Shown here: positions 52,068 through 61,683 of the stretch, piece after piece
How the letters are laid out: the number at the start of each line of letters is the position of its first letter
Position numbering within the stretch: the stretch's first letter is position 1
Assembly (NCBI RefSeq): GCF_900112335.1
Contig: NZ_FOLG01000001.1
Coordinates: 434,001 to 498,000, forward strand
DNA: 64,000 nucleotides
Reading direction: 5' to 3'
Origin: Tropicimonas isoalkanivorans
Lineage (GTDB): Bacteria; Pseudomonadota; Alphaproteobacteria; Rhodobacterales; Rhodobacteraceae
Made by a program: the position numbers and the translations under genes
The notes under the pieces: model-generated
Told to the model about the DNA's origin: nothing
The model's database searches: none
Seen by the model: only the letters and a program-made list of their open reading frames with translations

Positions 52068-52284
52068 TTTCTCACCTTCGGAATGTTATTTCGCCAATTC
52101 TGCTTTTCCCGCAGAGCGGGTTTCGAGCGGAGCGAGGGGCGCCGGAACGGAACGCGTCCGGGTCCTGCGAAGACTTAGGGAACCAGCGCATCTTAAGCGC
52201 ACGATTCGGTCCCGGTCCTCCAGAGGTATCCCGGACCAAGATTTTCATGCCGTCCTCCCTGGGCCGCTCCCGCATCAGACCACG

Positions 52285-52309
52285 GATCGCGGCGCGACTC
52301 GCCGCGGTC
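52285..52309. other. Stable hairpin in divergent region
   Basis: GATCGCGGCG and CGCCGCGGTC pair over 10 bp (one G-U) around the loop CGACT. No T-run follows in either direction. It may be a terminator or part of an untranslated leader. Confidence 0.35.
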
Positions 52310-52540
52310 GGTGAACGCGTTCCCGCCCCCCCTGCTTGCGCCCCGCCAGCGAGGATGACAACCATGGGACGGAGTTTCGGAACGTCAACGCTGCTTGGTC
52401 CGCGCGGCTTGCGGGCGGGGTGAACCGAGGGTGACACTCTCTCCTTTGGGGTGCGCCGCATGGGCCCGCTGCAACACGCCAATCCGGAAGCACGGGGCGC
52501 TCGGCCGCTTGGTGACAAGACCGGCACCCAGCCGTTCCGC

Positions 52541-52604
52541 TGATATCAATCTTCGCAAACACTGATACTTTTTTGAATATTTTTAGGTATTTCAGGAATC
52601 CTGA
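52541..52604. promoter_or_regulatory. AT-rich block with two dyads
   Basis: TGATATCA (52541-52548) and TCAGGA-A-TCCTGA (52592-52604) flank a TTTTTTGAATATTTTTAGG stretch. They lie 425-490 nt upstream of the binding-protein start. Candidate operators for an unidentified regulator. Confidence 0.35.
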
Positions 52605-53028
52605 TCTTTCGCGAATGGGGCATTGATCGTCCCTCCGGTGCATGTCTATGGTGAGCCAGCCGTGGTTCGATGCTCACCGCCAATGCGCGGTTTTGACGCG
52701 AGATAACCGCGCAGATCGCTTGGAGGAGCTGTCGACAATGCAATTGCAGGTTGCGAGCATTCGCACGTCTGCCGGCTGCGGAGCGGGCGGGTCTAAACCG
52801 GACAGGGGCGGTGATCCCTTGGTCCGCGCCTGACATGCGGGCGACCCTGCCAACAGATGCGCAGCGGGCAGTGATCCGCGCAAGGGCGGTCACGCCCATT
52901 CCCCGAATTTCGGCGTTGGGACGCAACCCTCACCCAACGTCCGAAACCTGCGGCACCCTGGTTGGTGTTGCTAAACCCGCGGCCGCGCGCTGCACAACAA
53001 CGTGAAAACCGATATGGGAGGAACAACA

Positions 53029-53967
53029 ATGAAGAAGATGGTATTTGGAGCGGCGGTCGCCGCTGCGGTCATGGCAGGGCTGTCAGGAGCGGCCGTGGCC
53101 AAGGACAGCTACCGTTTCGTGATCGTACCGAAGGTGGTGCATCCCTGGTTCGACCTGGTGAACGACGGCGCCATGGAAGCGGCGGCCTATCTCAAGGAAA
53201 CCGCGGGCGTCGACGTGGAGGTCGAGTACCTCGCGCCGCAGACCGCAAGCGTCGTGGAGCAGAACCAGATCCTGGAACGGGCGATCGCAACCCGTCCCGA
53301 CGGCATCGCGATCGACCTTCTGGACGCATCGGCCAACAAGCCCGTCCTGGAGGAAGCTCAACAGGCGGGCGTCAAGCTTGCCGCGTTCGACTCCGTGCCG
53401 CCGGACGGCATGGTCTTCACTGCCATCGGCAACGACTTCTGCGAACAGGCCAAGCTTGCCTCCGAGCGGCTGGTCGAACTTCTTGGCGGCAAGGGCAAGG
53501 TCGCGATCATGCAGGGTGTGCCGACGGCCCCCAACCACAACATCCGCTATGAGTGTCACAAGGAGGTGTTCGCGAGCTACCCGGACATCGAACTCGTCGC
53601 CGAGGGCATCGACAACGACGACATCGAGACCGCCCAGAAACAGGCCGCGACGATCATGCAATCGAACCCGGACCTCGGCGGCTGGGTCGCGTGCGATGCT
53701 GCCGGCCCGATCGGGATCGGTCAGGCGATCAAGGAAGCGGGGCTTGAGGGCAAGGTCCAGATGGTCGGCCTCGACAACCTGCCCGACATGATCACCCTTG
53801 TTGAAGAGGGCGTCGCGGACTCCTCCTCCTCCACGCGCCCGCAGATCCAGGGCTTCTACTCGGTCATGATGCTCTACGATGGCGCCAACGGCATCGTCAC
53901 GCCCAAGACCGTCGATACCGGCATCCTGCTGATCTCGAAGGACAACCTGGAAGGCGAGCTTCGCTGA
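53029..53967 (+). CDS. Periplasmic sugar-binding protein (RbsB type)
   Basis: A 312-residue type I periplasmic binding protein with a signal peptide (about 1-23, ending AVAK). The mature chain opens SYRFVIVPKVVHPWFDLVNDGAMEAA, the CUT2 binding-protein fold. GGGAGG lies 8 nt before the ATG 53029. The ligand-contact segments (PWFDL, NDFCEQAK, CDAAGPIG, DNLPDM) differ from the binding protein at 23975, so another substrate is expected. First gene of the second ribose-type importer. Confidence 0.91.
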   Translation: MKKMVFGAAVAAAVMAGLSGAAVAKDSYRFVIVPKVVHPWFDLVNDGAMEAAAYLKETAGVDVEVEYLAPQTASVVEQNQILERAIATRPDGIAIDLLDASANKPVLEEAQQAGVKLAAFDSVPPDGMVFTAIGNDFCEQAKLASERLVELLGGKGKVAIMQGVPTAPNHNIRYECHKEVFASYPDIELVAEGIDNDDIETAQKQAATIMQSNPDLGGWVACDAAGPIGIGQAIKEAGLEGKVQMVGLDNLPDMITLVEEGVADSSSSTRPQIQGFYSVMMLYDGANGIVTPKTVDTGILLISKDNLEGELR

Positions 53968-54080
53968 ACGCGGCGCGGCGGGCGTCGCCCGCCCCCCCCT
54001 TACGCTAGGAAATGATGCCGGCGGCCCCCCATCCCGGGGGCCGTCGGTTTCCGCCCCTCCACCGCAAGGACAGACCCGAC

Positions 54081-55649
54081 ATGGCAAGCGTTCGCGCCCC
54101 CGCACCGACCTCCCCCGCTGAACCGCCAGGCGGCGCCGCGACGGATACGACCGACGGCGTGCTGGTAGAAGCGCGCGGCATTACCCAGACCTATCCGGGC
54201 GTCACCGCGCTCGAGGACGTGGCGATCAGTATCCGGGCAGGTTCGGTCCATGTCATCGCCGGTGAGAACGGCGCGGGCAAATCCACCCTTGTGAAGATCC
54301 TGACCGGGACCGAATCCCCCACCCGCGGCGAGGTCATCATCGGCGGCCGGCCCGCTGCCGAAGACCCGCAGTTGTTCCATCGGATCGGCTACGTGCCGCA
54401 GGAACTGAGCCTGTTCTCGCACATGACAGTGGCCGAAAACCTCTTCATGCCGTTCGAACAGTCCGGTTACGGGGGCGCGCTGCTCAACACCCGGCGGATG
54501 CAACGCAACGCAGCCGAACAACTGGAGCGTTTCAAGATCAATGCGCGCCCGGAGCAGCAAGTGCAGAGCCTATCGGTCTCGGACCAGCAGCTGCTGATGA
54601 TCGCCCGCGCGCTCTCCCACCGGGAACTCGACGTGCTGATCCTCGACGAGCCAACCTCGTCCCTGACGGCGTCGGAGGTCGAGCGCCTGTTCGACCTGAT
54701 CAACGCCCTGCGTGACGAAGGAAAGGGGATCGTCTTCATCTCCCACAAATCCGAAGAAGTGTTCGAGATGGGCGACGAGACCACCGTGCTCCGGAACGGC
54801 AAGCTGGTCGGCACCTATCCGATGGCCGACCTCGACGAGCGGCGGCTGCTGTCGCTTATGGCCGGCCGGGAGGTCGATACCGATGAACGCTTCAAGCCGG
54901 AAGTTGACGAGGGCGAAGTCATCCTCCAGGTGCGCGGGCTGACCGGCCCCGGATTCGAGAACATCAGCTTCGAACTGCGGCGCGGCGAGGTGCTCGGCCT
55001 TGCAGGACTGGTCGGCGCCGGGCGCACGGAGTCGATGCAGGCGGTGTTTGGCTACCTGCCCGTCAAATCCGGCGATGTCGTTCTGGACGGCGAGCCGCTC
55101 AAGTTGGGCGACACCTCCGCTTCGGTGCGGGCGGGCCTTCTCTATCTCTCCGAGGAGCGGAAGCTGCATGGCATCCTGCCGTTGCAGAGCGTACTGCATA
55201 ACATCGGCGTGACGCTCTTTGACGAGACAGCCCGCAGAGGGCTGATTTCGGCGTCGAAGGAACGCGCCCGCGTGAGCGAGATCGTGCAGCGTTTCGACGT
55301 GAAAACGTCCTCGCTCGGCAACCGCATCATGTTCCTGTCCGGCGGCAACCAGCAGAAGGCGATCATCGGGCGCGCCATGGCGCTCCAGCCCAAAGTGCTG
55401 ATCCTCGACGAGCCCACTCGCGGCATCGACGTCCGGACGAAGATCGAGGTTTACCGAATCATCACCCAGCTTGCCGAAGCGGGGGTGGGCGTCATCGTCA
55501 TCTCGTCGGAGATGACGGAGCTGCGCAAATGCTCCACCCGGATCGCCTGCCTCTATGCGGGCCGCATCCAGGCGGAATTCGACAACGAAACATGCTCCAA
55601 CGAAGAGCTGGTCACGGCCATCTTTGGCGGCAGGAGGGACGAGCAATGA
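54081..55649 (+). CDS. ABC sugar importer ATPase (RbsA type, two domains)
   Basis: A 522-residue two-domain ATPase. The first domain has Walker A GENGAGKST, signature-equivalent LSVSDQQLLMIARAL and Walker B LILDEPTSSLT. The second has degenerate Walker A GLVGAGRTE and signature LSGGNQQKAIIGRAM. Start ATG 54081 with AAGGA upstream; the longer frame from 54012 is rejected. The stop overlaps the permease start (ATGA). It partners the binding protein upstream and the permease downstream. Confidence 0.93.
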   Translation: MASVRAPAPTSPAEPPGGAATDTTDGVLVEARGITQTYPGVTALEDVAISIRAGSVHVIAGENGAGKSTLVKILTGTESPTRGEVIIGGRPAAEDPQLFHRIGYVPQELSLFSHMTVAENLFMPFEQSGYGGALLNTRRMQRNAAEQLERFKINARPEQQVQSLSVSDQQLLMIARALSHRELDVLILDEPTSSLTASEVERLFDLINALRDEGKGIVFISHKSEEVFEMGDETTVLRNGKLVGTYPMADLDERRLLSLMAGREVDTDERFKPEVDEGEVILQVRGLTGPGFENISFELRRGEVLGLAGLVGAGRTESMQAVFGYLPVKSGDVVLDGEPLKLGDTSASVRAGLLYLSEERKLHGILPLQSVLHNIGVTLFDETARRGLISASKERARVSEIVQRFDVKTSSLGNRIMFLSGGNQQKAIIGRAMALQPKVLILDEPTRGIDVRTKIEVYRIITQLAEAGVGVIVISSEMTELRKCSTRIACLYAGRIQAEFDNETCSNEELVTAIFGGRRDEQ

Positions 55650-56605
55650 AACTCAAGAACATCGGGTTCTCCACGATGCAGATCGGGATCGTGGCGATCG
55701 TTCTGGCGGCGCTCATCGCCGTGTCGTCGCTGGTGTCGGAGTACTTCGCCAGCTCCTACAACATGATGATTATCGCCCGCAGCCTGGCCTTCATCGGCCT
55801 CGTCACCACCGGGCAAGCCATGCTGATGCTTCTTGGCGAACTCGACATCTCGCTCGGCACGATCGGCGGCCTGTGCGGCGTTATCGCCGGTATGTTGATG
55901 GTCAACCTTGGGCTCAACCCCTTCGTGTCCATGCTCTTGGCGGTCATGTTCGGCGCGTTGTTCGGGCTGTTCAACGGGCTTCTGGTGACCGGGCTTGGCC
56001 TTCACTCCCTGGTGCTGACCATCGCCATGGCCGGTGTCTACAAGGGCATCAACCTGGTGCTGACGAAGGGCGTGGCGATCACCAACATTCCCGAGCAAGT
56101 GCAGTTTCTCGGGCGCGGGCAGGTCTGGGGCATTCCCGTGCCGTTCATCATCATGCTCGTCATCGCGTTGTTGATCACCGTTATCGCCCACAAGTCGCCG
56201 TTCGGCCGGTATATCTTCGCCATCGGCGACAACCCTCCGGCGGCGCGGATGCTGGGGATCAAGACGAACCGCATTCGCATCATGGTCTTTACCCTCGCGG
56301 GCACGCTTGCGGCGCTGGCCGGCACGCTCATGGTCGCGCGGCTCGGCACGGCGCAACCTTCGATCGGGGATTCCTGGGTGCTGCCGTCCATCGCCGCCGC
56401 GGTCATCGGCGGCGTGGCGACCACGGGGGGCGTGGGCTCGCCACTCGGTGCGATCCTCGGTGCCGGCATCATCGGCGTGATCGAGAACATCATCGTGCTT
56501 TACGGGGTGTCGCCCTATTGGCAGGGCGTGATCAGCGGTGTCGTGGTCGTTCTGGCGATCTCGTTCGACTCGATCTCGAGGCGCTTCCTCTTCGGACGGC
56601 ACTAG
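55646..56605 (+). CDS. ABC sugar importer permease (RbsC type)
   Basis: A 319-residue permease of the BPD_transp_2 family with about ten hydrophobic helices. ELDISLGTIGGLCGVIAG is the characteristic GxDLSLG-type motif, and GDNPPAARMLGIKTNRIR corresponds to the ATPase-contact loop. Overlaps the ATPase stop (ATGA) with AGGAGGG upstream. Completes the importer. Confidence 0.92.
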   Translation: MKLKNIGFSTMQIGIVAIVLAALIAVSSLVSEYFASSYNMMIIARSLAFIGLVTTGQAMLMLLGELDISLGTIGGLCGVIAGMLMVNLGLNPFVSMLLAVMFGALFGLFNGLLVTGLGLHSLVLTIAMAGVYKGINLVLTKGVAITNIPEQVQFLGRGQVWGIPVPFIIMLVIALLITVIAHKSPFGRYIFAIGDNPPAARMLGIKTNRIRIMVFTLAGTLAALAGTLMVARLGTAQPSIGDSWVLPSIAAAVIGGVATTGGVGSPLGAILGAGIIGVIENIIVLYGVSPYWQGVISGVVVVLAISFDSISRRFLFGRH

Positions 56606-56666
56606 CGCCATGCGCGCGGGCAAATCGGGGCAAGGCGCCGAGCGGCGCCCTGCCCTCCACGGACAG

Positions 56667-57215
56667 CTATTCCAGGTTCGTGTGGTTGGCCCGCATGGCC
56701 TGCGGATCGACTGCGAGCCGGTCGCGCAGTTTGAGGATCATGCATTCGAACAGGATGTACTGCGCGCCCTCGAACAGCGACCCCATGGGCAGGACGGAGA
56801 CCGCCGCGCCGGTGTCATCCGCCATCGTCTGCGCGGGGATCGGGAGAACCACGTCCGCGGCAAGCGCGCATTTCCCGTCGGGCTGCGCAGTCACGCAGAG
56901 CGTCCGCGCCCCGGCGCTGGAGGCCGTATCCATCAGGGCGGCGACGGTCGAGAAATATCCCGGCCCGGCAGAGACGATCAGCAGGTCTCCCTCCCCCAGC
57001 GGCGGCGTGGTCATATCGCCCACCATCGAGGCCGCGCGCCCGAGGTGAAAGAGCCGCATCGCCAATCCCTTGATCTGCAAGCCTTCCCGGCCCACGCCGT
57101 AAAGCGCAATGCGCCGCGCGTCCGCAATCGCCTCGACCGCCGCATCGACGGCCGCCTCGTCGATCCGATCAAACACCTTCGCCAGGTCGCCAAGGGCCTC
57201 ATGGTAGAGCGTCAT
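56667..57215 (-). CDS. SIS-domain sugar isomerase, 6-phospho-3-hexuloisomerase-like
   Basis: A 182-residue single SIS-domain protein. The opening [27 protein letters not shown] and [10 protein letters not shown] match the 6-phospho-3-hexuloisomerase (PHI) group, which converts arabino-3-hexulose 6-phosphate to fructose 6-phosphate. The usual partner 3-hexulose-6-phosphate synthase is not encoded nearby. It is convergent with the permease gene and divergent from the TIM-barrel epimerase gene at 57386. A different 3-ketohexose phosphate made from the imported sugar is a plausible substrate. GAAGGAG precedes the ATG. Confidence 0.8.
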   Translation of the reverse strand: MTLYHEALGDLAKVFDRIDEAAVDAAVEAIADARRIALYGVGREGLQIKGLAMRLFHLGRAASMVGDMTTPPLGEGDLLIVSAGPGYFSTVAALMDTASSAGARTLCVTAQPDGKCALAADVVLPIPAQTMADDTGAAVSVLPMGSLFEGAQYILFECMILKLRDRLAVDPQAMRANHTNLE

Positions 57216-57385
57216 CGCCTCGTCTCCTTCAACTCACGATCCATATTTCGCGCACAAGCCTCGCGCCGGCCGGCGGCGATAGCATCGTCCGGAACCGGAC
57301 GGACCGCAATGGAACGGGCGCGCGCCGGAGCGCTCCTGTCCATCCTGCCGCCGACGCACGAAAGACACCACCTTGGGAGGTCATC

Positions 57386-58267
57386 ATGAAACTCGGTCTC
57401 AATCTCTCCTTCGCCATCAAGCGCTGGTTGGGAGGGGAGCGCCTGGCGGCGCTGGTCGCCAACGAGTTGGAGACGCGGTATGTCCAATTTACCTGGGATC
57501 TGGTGGACCCGGACTGGCCCGCGTCTACCCGCGACACGCTTGCCCGGGAGTATGCGACCGCGTTTGCCGCTGCGGGCGTGACAGTCGAAAGCACCTTCGG
57601 CGGGTTGGCGTCCTACACCTTCAACCACATCCTTGCGCCCACGCCAGAACTGCGCGCGCTCGGGAAGGCCCACCTTCGCAATGCCATCGACATGACCGCC
57701 GCCATGGAGGTGCCGGCCGCCGGGATGCCGCTGGGCTCCTTTAGCGCCGACGACGCCGTGAACCCCGCCCGCCGGGAGGAGATCTACAAGATGGCGCTGG
57801 AGGCCTATGTCGACCTTGCGCGCCATGCGCGGGAACAAGGTCTTTCGATGTTGCTGGTGGAACCCGTCCCGCTGGCTACCGAATTCCCTGCAAGCGCGGA
57901 GGAGGCCTTGCGCTTGATGACGGACCTCGACGGCCAGACGGACGTGCCGGTCCGGCTCTGCGTCGACTGGGGGCATGCCATGTTCAAGCCGCTGTTCGGG
58001 GAAAAGGCCACCATGGAGCACTGGATGGAGGTCGTCGGGAACTACATCGCGACCTTCCACATCCAACAGCACGACGGTCTTTACGACCGGCACTGGAATT
58101 TCACTCGCGACGGGCTGATCACCCCCCAGATCCTGTCAGACTTCTGGGACCGGCACGAGTTGGACGAGCAGACCTACTTCCTGGAGATCATCTATCCCTT
58201 CGAGGAACCGGACGCCGTCGTTCTGGAGGACATGAAGGCCGCGATGAAGATGCTGCGATCCGTCTAG
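57386..58267 (+). CDS. Sugar phosphate isomerase/epimerase-like TIM-barrel enzyme
   Basis: A 293-residue member of the AP-endonuclease-2/xylose-isomerase-like TIM-barrel family. Conserved acidic and His residues lie in VEPVPL, CVDWGHAMF, FHIQQHDG and FLEIIYPFE, which form the metal site. Members epimerise or isomerise ketoses and their phosphates. AAGGTGG-like GGGAGGTC lies 8 nt before the ATG. With the PHI-like gene divergent from it, the pair could convert the imported sugar to fructose 6-phosphate. The exact reaction is unknown. Confidence 0.82.
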   Translation: MKLGLNLSFAIKRWLGGERLAALVANELETRYVQFTWDLVDPDWPASTRDTLAREYATAFAAAGVTVESTFGGLASYTFNHILAPTPELRALGKAHLRNAIDMTAAMEVPAAGMPLGSFSADDAVNPARREEIYKMALEAYVDLARHAREQGLSMLLVEPVPLATEFPASAEEALRLMTDLDGQTDVPVRLCVDWGHAMFKPLFGEKATMEHWMEVVGNYIATFHIQQHDGLYDRHWNFTRDGLITPQILSDFWDRHELDEQTYFLEIIYPFEEPDAVVLEDMKAAMKMLRSV

Positions 58268-58288
58268 AGCGCGCGCGACGCCCGGCCT

Positions 58289-59839
58289 TCATGCTTGTTC
58301 CGTACCGGCGTTGCCCCCCTTCTCCTCGCCGAGCGCCGCAATCACGGCGGCGAGCGTTTTGGGCAGAGGATCGTTCGTCGTCAGCCGCAGCCACGCGATG
58401 ATCCCGGGATCACGGGAAAGCTGGGCGTCAAGCACCGCCGCGTCCGCATCCGACGCCCCGCTGTCGCGCGACGTCAACCGCTGATGCAAGACCGCGGGAT
58501 CGGCCTCCAGCCAGACGCCGAGGAACGGGGCATCGCCGACGCAGGTGGCAATCGCATCCCGGCGGCCTGCCCGGTCGAATGTTGCATCGGCCACCACCGC
58601 GCAGCCTGCTGCGACGAGGGACGCCGCACGCTGTGTGATCTGGCCATAGACGGCATCGGAGACCGCGTCGGTATAGGCTTCCTGCGGCAGATGCGTGGCG
58701 GCACCCACCCCGAACATTGCCTTGCGGATGCGGTCGCTTTCCAGCCGCCGGGCCCCCGGCGGAGCACCGAGCCGGGGCGCAAGCGTGGCGGCGAGGGTCG
58801 ACTTGCCGCTCCCGCTCAGCCCACCGATGGCAACTAACTGCGGCGCACGCGGATCGAGGATCTCCAGCGCAAGGTCGTAATAGGCGCGGGCCGAGGCCCT
58901 TGCCCGGTCAGCCTCCTCCCCCTTCACCCCCTCGGCGCGCGTCGCCGTGACGTGCGCACGCACCGCGGCCCGCAGGGCAGTGAAAAGGGGCATCAGGGGA
59001 TACCCGTCCTCCTGCCCCGCCAGGTCCAGGTAGCGGTTGGTGAGTTGGTTGGCCTGCACCTCCATCCCGCGGTGCCAGAGATCCATCGCGAGGAACGCGA
59101 AATCGTAGAGTACGTCCACCGTGGCCAGCCGGTCGTTGAAGTCGATGCAATCGAACAGCCGCGGCCGCCCTTCGAACAGGCAGATGTTGCGCAGGTGGAG
59201 GTCCCCGTGACAGCGCCGGATGGCACCCGCAGCTGCGCGGGCATCAAGCAGCGCCGCGTGGCGGTCGAGGGCGGACCGGAATGCGCCATCGATCGCGTCG
59301 ATCTCGGCCGGGTCGAACACGCGGCTCTCCCCGAACCCCGCGCGGTTGATGTCGAGAACACCGCGCACGTTTTCGGCGCCGCTCTCACCGTGAACGACCG
59401 CCGCTGCGTCGTGGGCCGCCACGATCTCCCCCGCCAGTTCGTCCAGACACGCCGCCGTCAGCACGCCACGTTTGGCCAGGCCGTCGAACAGGCTACTCTG
59501 ATCGAACCGAACCATCTCCACCACCGCGTCGACCAGCTCGCCGTCGCCATCGAACGTCAGACCGTCCGGCCCCCGCGTGATGCGCCGCACCCCGAGGTAG
59601 AGTGCCGGCGTCGTCGCACGGTTCAGCGCCAGTTCCTTCTCGCAGGCCGCCAGCCGAATCTGCGGCGTGGAGAAATCGGCATAGGGAAGATGTACCGCCT
59701 TCTTCAGCTTGAAGGCCCGCGCACCTGTCAGGAAGACTGCCGAAATATGAGTCTCGACAACCTCGACCGGCCCGGTTCCGCCGTGGCTTTCGGGATTGGC
59801 AAGAAACTCCATCGTCGCGCGCTGGTCCTGAACGAGCAT
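58289..59839 (-). CDS. Fused phosphotransferase (APH-like) and P-loop kinase
   Basis: A 516-residue protein with two kinase-like halves. The N-terminal part (about 1-330) is an aminoglycoside-phosphotransferase-like fold with CHGDLHLRNI (catalytic region) and the metal motif DCIDFND. The C-terminal half (about 340-510) is a P-loop kinase with Walker A GGLSGSGKST. NCBI-type annotations call such proteins bifunctional aminoglycoside phosphotransferase/ATP-binding proteins, but no antibiotic role is established. Convergent with the TIM-barrel gene at 22 bp distance. GGGAGGCGAGG precedes the ATG. Confidence 0.85.
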   Translation of the reverse strand: MLVQDQRATMEFLANPESHGGTGPVEVVETHISAVFLTGARAFKLKKAVHLPYADFSTPQIRLAACEKELALNRATTPALYLGVRRITRGPDGLTFDGDGELVDAVVEMVRFDQSSLFDGLAKRGVLTAACLDELAGEIVAAHDAAAVVHGESGAENVRGVLDINRAGFGESRVFDPAEIDAIDGAFRSALDRHAALLDARAAAGAIRRCHGDLHLRNICLFEGRPRLFDCIDFNDRLATVDVLYDFAFLAMDLWHRGMEVQANQLTNRYLDLAGQEDGYPLMPLFTALRAAVRAHVTATRAEGVKGEEADRARASARAYYDLALEILDPRAPQLVAIGGLSGSGKSTLAATLAPRLGAPPGARRLESDRIRKAMFGVGAATHLPQEAYTDAVSDAVYGQITQRAASLVAAGCAVVADATFDRAGRRDAIATCVGDAPFLGVWLEADPAVLHQRLTSRDSGASDADAAVLDAQLSRDPGIIAWLRLTTNDPLPKTLAAVIAALGEEKGGNAGTEQA

Positions 59840-59922
59840 CCTCGCCTCCCTTCGCGCCTGTCATCGCCATGCTACCGGCAGATGGGCGGACACGTGTTGA
59901 CAGGGATCAAGCGGCGCAATGT

Positions 59923-61572
59923 TCAGAGCCCGGACGGTGTGGCTCCGTCATTATGACGGGGTTTTCCGGCCCGCGACTGGACGAGGTCCACGGCGGGCCG
60001 GAAACTGTCCGCTTGTGCCGCGCGCCACCATTCGGCATAGACCGTGTCCTCCGGTGCATCGATCAGCACGCCTTCGGCGAGGAACGATTGCACGCGGTCC
60101 ATCGGCAGCGCCCGTTCCGGGCCGACCCGGTGCATCAGGTGATGCGGCTGCAGATCGCGCGGATGGGCAAAGCCGGCGGCGGCGACGATCTCCGCCAGGG
60201 CCTCCAGCGTCTTGGCATGGAACCGCGCGGCGCGCTCCCCCTGCACCTCCGGGATCAGGCCCCTCTGGCGGCTCTTGTTCTGGGTCGTGACACCGGTCGG
60301 GCAGGTTCCGAGGTGGCACCTTTGTGCCTGAACGCAGCCGATCGAGAGCATGAAGGCGCGGGCGGCATTGCACCAGTCCGCGCCCTGCGCCAGGCAGCGC
60401 GCCAGCCCCATCCCGGAGTAGACCTTGCCGCTCGCTGCCAGTCGCACGTCGTCCTTTAGACCCGCACCAACCAGCGCGTTTCGCATCAGCACGAGCCCCT
60501 CCGAGAGCGGCATCCCGACCCAGTCCGACAGCTCCACCGGCGCCGCCCCAGTGCCACCCTCGCCACCATCCACCACGATGAAGTCGGGGCGAATTCCTGT
60601 CTCCAGCATCGCCTTGGCCAGCGCGAAGGGTTCGTGCGGCTGCCCTATGCACAGTTTGAGGCCGACAGGCTTGCCGCCGGAGAGGTCCCGCATCCGGGCC
60701 GCAAATTCCATCAATTCGATGGGCGTGGAAAACGCGGAATGGCCGCGTGGCGACAGGCAGTCCTGATGCGCGGGAACCTGGCGCGCTTCGGCAATTTCCT
60801 CCGTCACCTTCGCGGCCGGAAGCATCCCCCCGTGGCCGGGCTTGGCACCCTGGCTCAGCTTGATTTCGGTCATCTTGACCGCATCGTGGGCCGCGCCGTC
60901 GCGGAACTTCTCAGAATCGAAGTTGCCCTGCTCATCTCGTGCGCCGAAATAGCCGGAGCCCAGTTCCCAGACGAGATCCCCGCCGTGTGCCAGGTGGTGC
61001 TTGCTTAGCCCCCCTTCGCCGGAATCGTGATAGAATCCTCCCTGTTTCGCCCCGATGTTCAGCGCCCGCACGGCATTGGCCGACAACGCGCCGAAACTCA
61101 TCGCCGAGATGTTGAGGACCGAGGCCGAGTAGGGCCGCGCGCATTGATCGTTGCCAACCTGCACCCGCGGGCTTTCGTCCGGCCTGGGCTCGGGAGCGAT
61201 GGAATGTCCGACCCAGTGGTAGTCGGGGTCCGACACGTGACGCTCGGTGCCAAAGGGATGCGTATCGGTCTCGCCCCGCGCCCGCGCGTGGATGAGATTG
61301 CGCGCATCGAAGGAGTAGGGCGTGCCGGAAAGGTCGCCTTCGACGATGTAGGAATGGAGATAGGGGCGAAGCTGATAGAACAGCCACCGGATACGGCCCG
61401 CAACGGGGTAGTTTCGGGTGATCGTCCATTTCTTCTGGTAGAAGTCGTAAATGCCGATCGCCACCACGGCGACGGCCAGCGGCACGAGCCAGTACCAGCC
61501 GAGGGCCAGTGAAACGATGGCCAGCCCCGCAGCCGTTGCTGGGATGATGGCGCGCTTTAACAGGTCGAGCAT
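59923..61572 (-). CDS. Membrane-anchored FMN-binding glutamate-synthase-like protein
   Basis: A 549-residue member of the FMN-binding glutamate synthase family. Two N-terminal hydrophobic helices (about 8-45) anchor it; they are absent from true GltB. The catalytic TIM barrel has the FMN-site loop VDGGEGGTGAAP and the cysteine-rich CHLGTCPTGVTTQ. A glutaminase domain is missing, so it cannot be a complete glutamate synthase. Homologues are widespread in proteobacteria but their reaction is mostly unknown. It is 84 bp from the fused-kinase gene and may be co-transcribed. Confidence 0.87.
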   Translation of the reverse strand: MLDLLKRAIIPATAAGLAIVSLALGWYWLVPLAVAVVAIGIYDFYQKKWTITRNYPVAGRIRWLFYQLRPYLHSYIVEGDLSGTPYSFDARNLIHARARGETDTHPFGTERHVSDPDYHWVGHSIAPEPRPDESPRVQVGNDQCARPYSASVLNISAMSFGALSANAVRALNIGAKQGGFYHDSGEGGLSKHHLAHGGDLVWELGSGYFGARDEQGNFDSEKFRDGAAHDAVKMTEIKLSQGAKPGHGGMLPAAKVTEEIAEARQVPAHQDCLSPRGHSAFSTPIELMEFAARMRDLSGGKPVGLKLCIGQPHEPFALAKAMLETGIRPDFIVVDGGEGGTGAAPVELSDWVGMPLSEGLVLMRNALVGAGLKDDVRLAASGKVYSGMGLARCLAQGADWCNAARAFMLSIGCVQAQRCHLGTCPTGVTTQNKSRQRGLIPEVQGERAARFHAKTLEALAEIVAAAGFAHPRDLQPHHLMHRVGPERALPMDRVQSFLAEGVLIDAPEDTVYAEWWRAAQADSFRPAVDLVQSRAGKPRHNDGATPSGL

Positions 61573-61683
61573 GAGTGGCCTCCGATCGCTGCGGATGGTA
61601 GGCGACGCGCCCGGATGATCAACATCCGTTCAGCCGACAGGATAAATCGGGGTGTCGGTGGGCGGTCGCACCCCGTCCGCAAA

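Larger units (their letters stand above)
52068..53028. other. Long divergent intergenic region, no supported gene
   Basis: 961 bp between the dehydrogenase and the importer operon. Open frames are Arg/Pro-rich shadows without start signals. Features seen are a 10-bp stem hairpin at 52285-52309, a perfect 8-bp dyad TGATATCA at 52541-52548 and a 13-bp dyad TCAGGA-A-TCCTGA at 52592-52604, the last two in an AT-rich block. No regulator gene is present, although one would be expected beside such an operon. Confidence 0.5.

Noticed and set aside
58289-59839. Reading the fused kinase as an aminoglycoside resistance gene
   Set aside because: APH-like folds phosphorylate many substrates. Nothing in the sequence or neighbours supports antibiotic modification.
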